From CAWUKT01 sp964352215 (GTDB lineage Bacteria; Bacteroidota; Bacteroidia; J057; JADKCL01), in the NCBI GenBank assembly GCA_964352215.1, contig CAYGRE010000011.1, positions 23,163 to 87,162 of the forward strand: DNA of 64,000 bases. Direction: 5' to 3'. How positions within the stretch are numbered: position 1 is the stretch's first letter; every line of letters starts with the position of its first letter. Below are positions 35,393 to 44,860 of this stretch, one piece after another. Below the pieces are notes generated by a model. It was given only the letters and a program-made list of their open reading frames with translations. It was not told the origin of the DNA and ran no database searches. The position numbers and the translations under genes are program-made.

Positions 35393-36979
35393 CTACTGTT
35401 TCATAACCTTTTTGGTCGTACTCCAATCCTTGTATTGAATCCGCACCAGGTACATTCCTCTGGGCAGGTCTTCCGTATTCCAACTGATTTCCTGCCTGTT
35501 CTCATCCAGGTCCATCCAGTGCTGTAGTACCTGTCCCTTGACGTTTAGGATGTCAATGGAGGTAGGGATCGCTTTGGCATCCAATTTGATATTCAGTTGG
35601 TTGCTGAAGGGGCTTGGGAAAACTTCAATTTCTGACGGCTCCAAAGTGGTGCTGATATTCCCCTTCATTCCCGGCATCGTACAATCACTGGTTTTGTAGA
35701 AAATATCGAAAAGTGAGGCTTCGGAATAGGTCGAGAAGATCGACTGCGAAGCAGTGGTAGCGGCAAGGAAGCGACCGCTGACTGACGGCGTACCATATTC
35801 AAAGCCATTGTTGACACTGATCTGGGAATAATTGGGGTAGATCGGCACCCCGCTCATGTTCAACTGCCGGCCAATGATGTGGTAACCAAAAATCGGTAGG
35901 CAAGGTCCCCAACCAGTAGGATGGTACCACCATTCCACCATGATGCGCTGGCAATTGACATAACTTACGACTGGGATAAAGTTGCCACAGTTTTGCAGAT
36001 CTATCGATGGAGGATCGGTATAGGTCATCTGGTTGAAGCTTTCTGGTCCCCAAACATCTTCGTCATGGTTAAAACCTACAACTTTGGTATGCCCGGTTGG
36101 GTAAAATTCGGTGGCGACAATCTGGCAATCGCGGTAGTCATGCGGGAAGGTCACATGGTAGGGGGTAGCTGCGATGCGTGGTTTTTGAAAACCAGACCAA
36201 TAGCCGGAGGGAAGCGTTTTGAGCACCCGAAGTTCGGGGGCGAAACAGTTGGTAGGGCCTCCGCCTTCAAAAGCAGTCAGGTCATGGCGTTGATACATCA
36301 GTGAGGAAATTCCAGCATCTTTGTTGATGAATACAACGCTGGCAATCCGGTCGACGCCATTGTCATAAACCGCAACATCGGCCTGACGGTTCTCGCCGTT
36401 GAGACAGGTGCCAAACTGCACTTGGGGACCCATAACATAAGTGCTCATATTAATGGTCCGACCATAGATCTTAAAGTCCTGCTCCCAGACCATGGCCGCG
36501 GTTTCATCTGCCTGATCGATGTCCGGTCTGTTGGCAAATGCGGGACCGGAACTGACAACCGTGGGCGGGATGATAGGATTACAGGTGACACCGTTAAAAT
36601 CCCATGCTTCGTAGCAAATCTTTCCCATCCATTGGTAGACAATGATAAACTCACCGCTCCCGTTGCGGTTGATAACCACATCTGGATCGTAGGGAAGATC
36701 AGGAACGCTGTAGGTAGAGGTTTGTAATTGCTTTTCACCGGTAACGGCGCCATTGTTAAAGTCCCAATGGAGGCTTGGCGAGTGGCCATCCCAAACGGAA
36801 ATTTTCAAGGGATAACCAAAGAAATCGAGCACATCGTTACCGGTGTTGCTGACTTGTATCTGGTTGGAGCCAGAGGCATTGGTTTCCGCGAAGCCTGGAG
36901 GAGTGATCTGACCGAAACTCCCCTGTACGGCAAAGAGCATGAGCGCGACGAACCAGGTAAAACGGTGTTTAATCTTCAT
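35393..36979 (-). CDS. Secreted beta-propeller-like protein with T9SS type A sorting domain
   Basis: 528 residues from the ATG at 36979, chosen because it gives a clean signal peptide (MKIKHRFTWFVALMLFAVQG, then SFGQ). The frame extends 66 codons further upstream without sense. The body has repeated strand patterns with NRNGSGEFIIVYQWMGKICYEAWDF, ADETAAMVWEQDFKIYGRTI and VAVYDNGVDRIASVVFINKD, suggesting a beta-propeller. The C-terminus is a type A sorting domain (VFPSPFSNQLNIKLDAKA, KKVMKQ). Function is unknown; it is likely exported by T9SS and displayed or released. It lies downstream of a TPR/LuxR regulator on the same strand. Confidence 0.82.
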   Translation of the reverse strand: MKIKHRFTWFVALMLFAVQGSFGQITPPGFAETNASGSNQIQVSNTGNDVLDFFGYPLKISVWDGHSPSLHWDFNNGAVTGEKQLQTSTYSVPDLPYDPDVVINRNGSGEFIIVYQWMGKICYEAWDFNGVTCNPIIPPTVVSSGPAFANRPDIDQADETAAMVWEQDFKIYGRTINMSTYVMGPQVQFGTCLNGENRQADVAVYDNGVDRIASVVFINKDAGISSLMYQRHDLTAFEGGGPTNCFAPELRVLKTLPSGYWSGFQKPRIAATPYHVTFPHDYRDCQIVATEFYPTGHTKVVGFNHDEDVWGPESFNQMTYTDPPSIDLQNCGNFIPVVSYVNCQRIMVEWWYHPTGWGPCLPIFGYHIIGRQLNMSGVPIYPNYSQISVNNGFEYGTPSVSGRFLAATTASQSIFSTYSEASLFDIFYKTSDCTMPGMKGNISTTLEPSEIEVFPSPFSNQLNIKLDAKAIPTSIDILNVKGQVLQHWMDLDENRQEISWNTEDLPRGMYLVRIQYKDWSTTKKVMKQ

Positions 36980-37142
36980 GTGAATAAATGATTTGATAAA
37001 TGTGATAATTGGCTTCCAAACTGGCCGATATACCTGAGAATTACCCAATATGTGGGGAGGACAATAAGGGGACATGCCCCTCAAAAGAGGGGTATAAAAG
37101 GGATACGGACATTTTTGAGGCTTGAGGAGGGGGCAGCAGCTT

Positions 37143-38981
37143 TTATTGGCCGTCCCGACTTTTGGCACCTTCTCCATTTTCGATTTGAAACATGTACTTC
37201 AGCAGTGTTTGGTCTGATGTCAACTGCAAGCGCTTACGGGTACGGTACCGCGCCTTTTTCGCACTATCGGGTGAGATGCCCAGTATCTCCGCTGATTCGT
37301 GGTTGCTCAATCCTAGCCGGGTCAGGGTAAGGATGCGCAGGTCAGTAGGGGTAATGTCTACTTGCTGGGTGGAGCCGATTTTTGCCAAGAGACCAGGATA
37401 TAATGCATCAAATTGCAGCATGAACTTTGCCCAGTCCTTGTCATCACGCAAGTCTGCCAGGGCAGTTGCAATTGAATTTGGGTCTGGCCCGCTTTCGGCT
37501 TCAGATGTAGATGTTACAGGTATCTTCTTCTTTTTTCGGAAAATGAGTACCAAAGCCATGAGTCCCACGCAGCCGGACAACAGCAAAATCCAAGGCAACT
37601 TATTTCCCTCCCCAACTTCCAGCGTTTCCGAATTGACAACTGTCATGGCAGCACTGTCTAGCTCCCATTGCTGGCTTAAGCGCAAAGAATCGGCATACTT
37701 TTGTGCCTCCAGGAACTCAAAGCTGTCCCTGGCTGAGGCAACCAGTCTTTGAGACTGAAGTGCCGCTTCGAGTAATTGTTGACTTTCATACACCTGCGAA
37801 AGCAAGGTCTGTACCTCAATAATCAAAGGCCAATTGCGGATTTCGCGGGCAAGGCTATCAGCATGTTCCAGGTAGCTGATTGCGGAGTCAGGGGCTTCCT
37901 TCAGGACATGGATTTCACCTAAGTATCGCATGGCAAAAGCCTCGTTTTCTATCGAATTCAATTTCTTACCATAGTAGAGGGCATCAAGCGCATAGCGGTT
38001 TGCCTGTCTGAGTTGCCCGGTAGCCAGATACAATTTGGCCAGGCTGGACGAGGTAGTTCCGATGCTGGACAAGTCATTCATTGCAACGCTCATCTCCATA
38101 GACATGGTAAAGTGCTGGATGGCTCCCAGTGTATCTCCTCTAAGTTTACTGTTGATACCCAGATTGTTGTGAAACCCAGCAATATAGTCCTTGAGCTGCG
38201 CTTTTTTTGCAATCTCGAACCCAGTCTGCAATGCTTGCTCGCCCGCTTCATACCGCTTCAAGTTTGTCAGGATCATCCCGCGCAGGCTGAAATACTGTAG
38301 CTTGATCCCCAAATTGCTGATGTTGTCAATCATATCGGTCAGTTGGCCGATCGTTTGCAGGGCAGGTTTATTTTTTCCTTGCAGGAAATAGATGCCTGCA
38401 ACTTCTTCCACAGTATGTGCATAGTTGAGAGAATCACCAAGTTCCAGAGCTGCCTTACTGGCGCGTGCCTGTAGCAAGACAGCTGAATCCAATTTTCCAG
38501 TTGTTCGGTACTGATAGCCCCTGATTCGGTAGGCATTAATGGTGGCATTGCTTGGTGGCAACATGTCGCTGGTTTTCACCAACAACTTGCCTACTTGCTC
38601 CGCCTTTTCCATTTCCCCGACCTTGCTAAAACAATGAACCTGGTAGACTTGGCAGCGCATAACCGAGGTCGTATCCTTGAGGGTTTCAAACACCGATAGG
38701 GCTTTGTCGATGAAACTAAGGGCAGTCGAAAATTCTGCATTCTGAAAGTAATAAATGCCCCTGTACATGTCGAGTTTGGCAGCGGATTTCGGGCTAGTTA
38801 CAAGTGGCTCCATTTTGTCAAGTATCACACTTAACGAATCTGGTGGATGCGTCCGCACACGCAGGTTGAACAATGAATCCAGCGAACGGAAATCATTCTG
38901 AGCCGTGATTGTACTTGATAGGAATAGAAATGTAAGCAGAAAAGGAAGGGTATGGGAGATAAAGTCTGTTTTATATTTCAC
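37143..38981 (-). CDS. TPR-containing, membrane-spanning LuxR-type regulator
   Basis: About 612 residues from a GTG at 38981, which gives a signal-like N-terminus (VKYKTDFISHTLPFLLTFLFLSS). The frame is open upstream to 39167 but without family sense. Tetratricopeptide repeats occupy about residues 50-430. A membrane segment (LPWILLLSGCVGLMALVLIF) is followed by basic residues. The C-terminal HTH of LuxR/GerE type (LRILTLTRLGLSNHESAEILGISPDSAKKARYRTRKRL) is cytoplasmic. This TPR-TM-HTH layout is a common Bacteroidota one-component sensor. Targets are unknown, but the secreted protein gene immediately downstream is one candidate. Confidence 0.85.
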   Translation of the reverse strand: MKYKTDFISHTLPFLLTFLFLSSTITAQNDFRSLDSLFNLRVRTHPPDSLSVILDKMEPLVTSPKSAAKLDMYRGIYYFQNAEFSTALSFIDKALSVFETLKDTTSVMRCQVYQVHCFSKVGEMEKAEQVGKLLVKTSDMLPPSNATINAYRIRGYQYRTTGKLDSAVLLQARASKAALELGDSLNYAHTVEEVAGIYFLQGKNKPALQTIGQLTDMIDNISNLGIKLQYFSLRGMILTNLKRYEAGEQALQTGFEIAKKAQLKDYIAGFHNNLGINSKLRGDTLGAIQHFTMSMEMSVAMNDLSSIGTTSSSLAKLYLATGQLRQANRYALDALYYGKKLNSIENEAFAMRYLGEIHVLKEAPDSAISYLEHADSLAREIRNWPLIIEVQTLLSQVYESQQLLEAALQSQRLVASARDSFEFLEAQKYADSLRLSQQWELDSAAMTVVNSETLEVGEGNKLPWILLLSGCVGLMALVLIFRKKKKIPVTSTSEAESGPDPNSIATALADLRDDKDWAKFMLQFDALYPGLLAKIGSTQQVDITPTDLRILTLTRLGLSNHESAEILGISPDSAKKARYRTRKRLQLTSDQTLLKYMFQIENGEGAKSRDGQ

Positions 38982-39241
38982 GTTAATTAGGTATTCAGAG
39001 TCAAATATACGGAAAAGGGGGAGTGAGGAACAATGTTGGAGGAGACAAGGGTTTATTAAAACCACCGGGGAGAGGCATCCCTTAGCTCCCTTGTCGCTAA
39101 CAGTTCCCTCATTTATTTTTTCTGCTGTTAATCCTTGGTGAAGTACACAATTGAGTGTCTCAGGCATTGTTTGTCAACTTTCGGGCAGCAAAGAGGTCCA
39201 AGTTCTTGTTTACTTTTACTGGGATTTGTGAGTTTCAGGTT

Positions 39242-39952
39242 ATGGTAGTTGAATTAACATTGGGAAATCATCTATCAATAGAAGGAACTGCAATGAAGTC
39301 CACAGGTATTCGCCATAATTTATCAAATACAATGAAAGACTTGTTGGGCATCAACAAGTTAATTGGTTACCGGACTTTTGTGAGGTTCAATTGGACCCAG
39401 GTAAATCCCATGTTCAATGTGATGGAAGTAGAACCTGGTCAGGAAAATCTGTTCATAACCTTTCTGATCAAAGCGAACAGATTCAGTTCTAAGGTCAATT
39501 CACCTGTTTCTGTCGGCCCTTATCAGGTAGATGGTCAAGGCATTTTCATCTATACGACCCATTATGGTTCAGTTTGGCGGTTTTTGCAGGTGATGAATGG
39601 GATGCTCTTCAAGGGGCTTTCCAATATGCGCGCAAAAGCAACAAAAACTACCGGTTGGACCTACTGTATCAATGAAAACAGTGAGCAGCTAGCCGGTTTG
39701 GACAAGGTATATCTCTTGGGAATCAAAGGTGATCCGACCCATTTCCTGGAAGCTATAAAAAATGCGCAGGTGCAGGTGGCATCCTCTAATAGAATGGTCA
39801 AAAATGTACGTGGGGAGGTATTTGGAGACTATTACTACATCTTCGCCCGTACTCCTAAAATCTACAACGCTATCCAGACTTATGCCGCCAAAGGTGGGAG
39901 ATTAGTCCTCTACAAAGCAAGCCGCATTCCCTCCACCATTCCCAATACCTAG
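39242..39952 (+). CDS. Uncharacterised protein, first gene of the P450/peroxidase operon
   Basis: About 237 residues from the ATG at 39242, with a second ATG at 39293 (MKSTGIRHNLSNTMKDLLG) as an alternative. The frame extends back to 39155. There is no signal peptide or strong membrane segment. The middle is beta-rich (NMFNVMEVEPGQENLFITFLIKANR, GIFIYTTHYGSVWRFLQVMNGML). I do not recognise a family. It lies 25 bp upstream of the GST-P450 fusion gene on the same strand, so it probably belongs to that operon and may be a substrate carrier or binding protein. That is inference. Confidence 0.65.
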   Translation: MVVELTLGNHLSIEGTAMKSTGIRHNLSNTMKDLLGINKLIGYRTFVRFNWTQVNPMFNVMEVEPGQENLFITFLIKANRFSSKVNSPVSVGPYQVDGQGIFIYTTHYGSVWRFLQVMNGMLFKGLSNMRAKATKTTGWTYCINENSEQLAGLDKVYLLGIKGDPTHFLEAIKNAQVQVASSNRMVKNVRGEVFGDYYYIFARTPKIYNAIQTYAAKGGRLVLYKASRIPSTIPNT

Positions 39953-39977
39953 TGTACACATTCAACGGAAACCAACC

Positions 39978-42053
39978 ATGGCTAATCTGAAATTCAGAAA
40001 AGACTTTTCCTATACGAAATTGGCACCTACCCTTGTCAATGAGAACACTGACCCCCGGAGCGAAATGGCCCGTTGGGTATTGGAGATGAACGATGTGCTG
40101 TACATTGACAAGTGCTATGTTCCCGGTGCTAAAGCAATAGGCCGGATATCTGGATCGGGAGGGGACCAAAATGGACCGGTCCTTATCAATACAGATGCGC
40201 TTGTCTACACGCCAGAAAGCATAATCCGCTATCTCGACCAGCGAAACCCACCTGAAAAACGTTTGTTTCCAACAGGAGAAGCCAGAGAGAAAGTCCAAGA
40301 ATGGTATGATCATTTTAGTGGCCCTTTCGCAGATTTTACGATGAAATACCTGTTTGCCAAGCTGCTCCCCACCAAGCGAATGGGAAAGGCACTGCTGAAG
40401 CAAAAAGTAAAGGGCAGGCAGATACGAAAGGTAAAATTCTCTTTCAAAGGAATAAAAAGAGCCATTCAAAAGCAGTATCAGTATTCATCTAAACCGGCGA
40501 CAGAATGGTTGATCGAACTCAAAAGAACGTTTGTCAAAGTTGACCGGCTGCTGGAGGCAGGGCATACATTTCTATTCGGAGAAAACCTGACCAGTGCTGA
40601 CATCGCATTCTGTGCGGTAGCAGGTCAACTATTGGCACCTAAGGAATACGGAGGGGCCAACCCTAAAATCGAAGCATTGACGGTGGAGTTGCGGCAAGAA
40701 CTCTTCGAATTGCGTAAAACCAAAGCAGGGCAGTTTGCCTTGAGACTCTATGAGCAAAGGAGACCTCAGCCAGACCTTCCTAAGAATTTACCCATAGAGC
40801 CCGACTTTTTCGCAAGGTTGAAAAGTCGAATCCAGATTTCACTCACAGGTAAGCAATACAAGGTCTTTTTCTTCTTGCAGAAGCGACTTCCCTTTATCAG
40901 GATTGGATTCCTGAAATTAGCTATCGTAAGCCGGTCCGACTTGGTAAAGGATGTGCTGTGCCGGGACCTTGATTTTACGGTCGAAGAGATCAACGGGCAG
41001 AAGATGGCCAACCAGAATGGAGCGTTCTACCTTGGCTTTGACCGCAACAACCCCCAATTCGAGCGCGAACTAAATTTTGTGCGAAAGGCAACCCGCAAAG
41101 ACGATCTTGGTTTCATTCAAAACTATGTGCGGTCCTATGCAGATGAACTTGCCAGCAATGCCCTGCCCCTGGGAAAATTAGACGTTCCCAATACTTTGGT
41201 TGGGAGTGTACTGGTCGGTCTGATGGGCTCATACTTGGGGGTGCCGGGACCAACCACGGTTACCATGAAGTCCTGGTGTACCGATCTCTTTTACGACCTC
41301 TTTCTCAACTTTTCCAACAATGTTGAAATCCACGAACACGCCATCCATGCAGCCAACGCCCGGCGACTATGGATACTGGAATTGATCCGGGAGAGAAAGG
41401 CAGAGTTGAGGGAAGGGAAAGAGATCGCGGAAAATATTCTCAACCGCATGATTCAAGAGCAGGTGAAAATGAAAGAGAAGGGATGGTACGATGATGAAAT
41501 GCTGGCGAGAAACATAGGAGGCTTATTGACTGGGATGATGGCCACCACCAGTAAAGCAGTTGTTTTTGTACTTCAGGAATTGTTCAAGCGCCCGGATGAT
41601 CTGAATGGGGCCATCGAAGCGGCCAAGGCGAACGATATGAAGCTATTGTACGGTTATGTAGCTGAGTGCCTTCGCTTCAATCCAGTACAACCAGGTGTGA
41701 TCCGTTACAGTGAGAGTCCCCAATTCATTCAGGCGGAGGACGGGAAATATTTCAAGGTCAAAGGCAAATCAAAGGTGGTGGCTCTGACTTCTGGCGCCAT
41801 GTTTACCCCCAGTGCATTCCCCTTTCCCAGGAAGTTTGACCCAAGCCGTGCCAAAGCAGGAGCTGTCTATATGAATTGGGGCTATGCGCTCCACCTCTGT
41901 TATGGGAACCATATCAATATGATCACCATCCCGGAATTGGTTCGGGCGGTACTGTTGTTGCCCAATGTTCGGCCCAACAAGGGGCGGACAGGCAGGGGGG
42001 CAGGCTTGAGCCAAGGCCCCTTTCCCACCAATTATGTGGTGGCCTTCGGGTGA
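39978..42053 (+). CDS. Fusion of glutathione-S-transferase-like domain and cytochrome P450-like domain
   Basis: 691 residues. The first part (about 1-265) looks like a GST fold: a thioredoxin-like start (FSYTKLAPTLVNENTD), a PESIIRYLDQ substrate/GSH-side motif, and an all-helical C-domain with GHTFLFGENLTSADIAFCAVAG. The second part (about 290-691) is P450-like: I-helix GGLLTGMMATTSKAVVFVL, ExxR at Glu563-Arg566 (AECLRF) and a haem ligand Cys641 in NWGYALHLCYGN, where the usual FGxGxHxCxG has Trp and Ala replacements. No membrane anchor or reductase domain is seen. It may oxidise or rearrange lipid hydroperoxides or other lipids with a GST-like domain fused. Peroxide or hydroperoxide use is inferred from its neighbours. 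Confidence 0.8.
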   Translation: MANLKFRKDFSYTKLAPTLVNENTDPRSEMARWVLEMNDVLYIDKCYVPGAKAIGRISGSGGDQNGPVLINTDALVYTPESIIRYLDQRNPPEKRLFPTGEAREKVQEWYDHFSGPFADFTMKYLFAKLLPTKRMGKALLKQKVKGRQIRKVKFSFKGIKRAIQKQYQYSSKPATEWLIELKRTFVKVDRLLEAGHTFLFGENLTSADIAFCAVAGQLLAPKEYGGANPKIEALTVELRQELFELRKTKAGQFALRLYEQRRPQPDLPKNLPIEPDFFARLKSRIQISLTGKQYKVFFFLQKRLPFIRIGFLKLAIVSRSDLVKDVLCRDLDFTVEEINGQKMANQNGAFYLGFDRNNPQFERELNFVRKATRKDDLGFIQNYVRSYADELASNALPLGKLDVPNTLVGSVLVGLMGSYLGVPGPTTVTMKSWCTDLFYDLFLNFSNNVEIHEHAIHAANARRLWILELIRERKAELREGKEIAENILNRMIQEQVKMKEKGWYDDEMLARNIGGLLTGMMATTSKAVVFVLQELFKRPDDLNGAIEAAKANDMKLLYGYVAECLRFNPVQPGVIRYSESPQFIQAEDGKYFKVKGKSKVVALTSGAMFTPSAFPFPRKFDPSRAKAGAVYMNWGYALHLCYGNHINMITIPELVRAVLLLPNVRPNKGRTGRGAGLSQGPFPTNYVVAFG

Positions 42054-42088
42054 GGGCAATTCTCTAATTGTGGCATTTTTTTAACATC

Positions 42089-43351
42089 ATGAAAAAGACA
42101 AAACAACGCCCCGTATCTCTTCAGTTTCCCATCCGGGATGGACAGGTCGAAGCCCTGACCACCCTCCTTGAATCAGGCCAGAACCCCCAGCAGCAGTCCA
42201 CATTTTTCCAATTTTCAAAACTGAAGGATGTCCATTTTGGTCGGCTTCTAATTGCACCGGCAGCCGTCCTTTCCCCGAAGGAAAAATGTGGAGCGAGTTT
42301 GATCTACGCGGCCAATGTTGATGGTGGAAAAGAGGAGCACTTCCAGGAACTGATCGAAAAGCTTCACCATGATCTTGATGAGGTTTTACAGCATTGTAAG
42401 GACTACCCGGCGGAAGGGGAGCGTAACCCGGAAACAAGACTCCGCTATCTGAAAAAGCACACTATCAAGACGCCCGGTTTCTACGTTGGAGCTCCCAACA
42501 GAACAGTGAAGCAAATTCACCAGGAAGCGGAATTGCAAACGGAATTGCAGGCTTTTGTAAATAAGAATGGAAGGGATTGGGCTTCCCCTGATCAGGCCTA
42601 CGTAGAAATCCAGAAATTCTTGCAGGAACCCAAGTGGGACTGGGCTCGGAAGAAGTACCGATTGCCACGGATCGCCTGGTTGAAAATGGCATTGCTGGGC
42701 CTGCTGTTATTGGTTCTACTGATTCCCCTTCTTGTTTTCGCCCTGCTCATCCAATTGTTTTCCGAACCTCGCTCCAAACCATTCGGGATAGATATCAATC
42801 AGGTTCCACTGGGACATATCGAGAGAATGATGTCCAAGGAAGACATTATTTACCAGAACCAGCTCTCGCAAGTATTTGTGACGAAACGGGGACTGCGCAA
42901 ACTGGGCCTTCATTTTTTCCTGTGGCAAACTACCATGCTGGGCAAATGGATATTTGTGGGTGGTCAATTGTTAGGAACTCCGACCATTCACTTTGCCCGA
43001 TGGGTAATCATAGATTCTGGCAAGCGGTTTGTGTTTTTTAGCAATTTCGATGGAAGCTACGACCAATACCTGGGGGACTTTGTGGACCACAGCGGATGGG
43101 GCCTGAATCTGATCTACGGGGCTGCTAAAGGGTATCCCAAAACATTTTTGCTCGCATTGAAAGGAGCCTACCAAATCGGTGATTTTATGGGGTGGGGGAG
43201 AATGACCCAGGTGGATACCCAACTTTGGTATTCTGCCTATCCCTGGTATGGCTTGCAACAAATTGTAGACCGATCCAAGTTGAGAGCTGAATTGTTCAAC
43301 TCAGGGACACTGACCAAGAAACAAATCCAAACTATGCTCAAGCGTATTTAA
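42089..43351 (+). CDS. Uncharacterised membrane-associated protein linked to DyP peroxidase
   Basis: 420 residues from the ATG at 42089. A TTG at 42068 is a weaker upstream start. The N-terminal half is a soluble alpha/beta region (FFQFSKLKDVHFGRLLIAPA) resembling ferredoxin-like EthD/DyP folds. One strong membrane segment (MALLGLLLLVLLIPLLVFALLIQLF) lies near residue 205. The C-terminal half has IHFARWVIIDSGKRFVFFSNFDGSYDQYLGDF and VDTQLWYSAYPWYG. I have seen this C-terminal pattern in unnamed bacterial proteins near DyP peroxidases, but know no function. It lies 35 bp after the P450 fusion and 19 bp before the DyP gene. Confidence 0.72.
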   Translation: MKKTKQRPVSLQFPIRDGQVEALTTLLESGQNPQQQSTFFQFSKLKDVHFGRLLIAPAAVLSPKEKCGASLIYAANVDGGKEEHFQELIEKLHHDLDEVLQHCKDYPAEGERNPETRLRYLKKHTIKTPGFYVGAPNRTVKQIHQEAELQTELQAFVNKNGRDWASPDQAYVEIQKFLQEPKWDWARKKYRLPRIAWLKMALLGLLLLVLLIPLLVFALLIQLFSEPRSKPFGIDINQVPLGHIERMMSKEDIIYQNQLSQVFVTKRGLRKLGLHFFLWQTTMLGKWIFVGGQLLGTPTIHFARWVIIDSGKRFVFFSNFDGSYDQYLGDFVDHSGWGLNLIYGAAKGYPKTFLLALKGAYQIGDFMGWGRMTQVDTQLWYSAYPWYGLQQIVDRSKLRAELFNSGTLTKKQIQTMLKRI

Positions 43352-43370
43352 CCTCCCAAAGAAAAGAATC

Positions 43371-44846
43371 ATGGCAATTGTAGACAATCCCAGAAAGATA
43401 GACCTGAATGATATCCAGGGAATGGTGGTGCGAGGATATGGATCGCTGCTTTTCACCGGCTATTTGTTCCTGCGTGTAGAGAATCCAGAGAATGCCAAGG
43501 CCTGGATCAGGACAATTCACTCTCAGATCGATTCAGCGGTGCCGAAGAAGGTGGAGGAGACTCTGCACCTGGCATTTACCGCCACTGGTCTGGACAGGAT
43601 CGGCTTGTCTCAGGTCAACCTGGCCAATTTCTCAACCCCTTTTCGGCAGGGGATGGACATAGAGAACCGCAACCGGCAACTCGGTGATTATGGCCCGAAT
43701 TCACCGGACTTATGGGAATGGGGTGGGAAGAAGGGAAAGAAGGATTTGCACATTCTGTTGATCCTCCATGCCAGGGATGAGGCTGGAATACTTAGATTGG
43801 TCAAGGCACAAAAGGAACTTTTGAGATCGAATGGAGGCTTGAAAGTCACCCACGAATTACTAGGCTATTCGCGAAAGGATCAGAAGGAGCCCTTTGGGTT
43901 TCATGATGGAATCTCACAGCCGGTGATCAAGGGGAGCGGCCGAACCGGACCGGAAAATGATATTGTGGAAACGGGTGAATTTATCCTGGGATACAAGAAT
44001 GAGTACGGTGAATATGCCTATTCTCCTTTATTGACAGAGGACCAGGGAGACGCTGCTTTGCTCAAGATGGATGCTGGTGGGTCAGGTTTCAGAGACTTGG
44101 GACGCAATGGATCTTTTATGGTCTACCGGCAGATGCAACAACATGTGGATCGGTTTTGGGACTATATGCTGAGCAAAACTGCAACCGACAAGAAATCAGA
44201 AGACTTGGATGCCGCAGTCAAACTGGCCTCCAAATGTGTCGGAAGGTGGCCCAGTGGTGCATCCCTCGTTGAATTCCCGGAATATGACCCCAAGGGAAGT
44301 CCGTCCAACGATGATTTCGGATATGCCAAGGAAGATCCGGACGGGATTCGATGCCCTTATGGCTCTCATTTACGGCGAAACAATCCGCGTGATGCATTTC
44401 GTTGGTACAGCCCGAAAAAGTCCCTCAAAGTTTCCAAGCGGCACCGTATCATCCGCCGGGGGCGAACCTATGTCGTCCCCGAAGATCCCGGCACCCCCTT
44501 TCCCCCGGAACCGGTGGGCAAAGGTTCAAAGGCTTCAGGGAAAAAACCCTACAAGGAGATTGGCCTGCATTTCATCTGCTTCAACACCAACCTGGAACTG
44601 CAATTCGAATTTATCCAGCATGCCTGGGCCAACAACAGCCAACTCCGCCACCTCAACAACGACGTTGATGTTCTTATTGGGGTGCCCAATCAAATAGACC
44701 CGCACCAGAAATCCAACCAATTTACCATACAGGAAGAACCTACCAACCAATTTGTGGAAGAGCTGGAACGGTTCGTTTCGATCAAAGGAGGGGAGTATTT
44801 CTTTTTCCCCAGCCTGACTGCAATACAATATCTATCTACTCTGTAA
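43371..44846 (+). CDS. DyP-type haem peroxidase
   Basis: 491 residues, no signal peptide. The DyP signature GFHDGISQP carries the catalytic Asp179 and precedes the haem-pocket region. The proximal His is at 333 in CPYGSHLRRNNPRDAFRW, with the Arg of NPRD in the expected place. The first 150 residues form the first ferredoxin-like domain (DIQGMVVRGYGSLLFTGYLFLRV). DyP enzymes use H2O2 to oxidise dyes, lignin-like compounds and lipids. Here it is part of an operon with a P450-like fusion and a patatin lipase, which favours lipid oxidation. Confidence 0.92.
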   Translation: MAIVDNPRKIDLNDIQGMVVRGYGSLLFTGYLFLRVENPENAKAWIRTIHSQIDSAVPKKVEETLHLAFTATGLDRIGLSQVNLANFSTPFRQGMDIENRNRQLGDYGPNSPDLWEWGGKKGKKDLHILLILHARDEAGILRLVKAQKELLRSNGGLKVTHELLGYSRKDQKEPFGFHDGISQPVIKGSGRTGPENDIVETGEFILGYKNEYGEYAYSPLLTEDQGDAALLKMDAGGSGFRDLGRNGSFMVYRQMQQHVDRFWDYMLSKTATDKKSEDLDAAVKLASKCVGRWPSGASLVEFPEYDPKGSPSNDDFGYAKEDPDGIRCPYGSHLRRNNPRDAFRWYSPKKSLKVSKRHRIIRRGRTYVVPEDPGTPFPPEPVGKGSKASGKKPYKEIGLHFICFNTNLELQFEFIQHAWANNSQLRHLNNDVDVLIGVPNQIDPHQKSNQFTIQEEPTNQFVEELERFVSIKGGEYFFFPSLTAIQYLSTL

Positions 44847-44860
44847 GCCAATTGACGATT

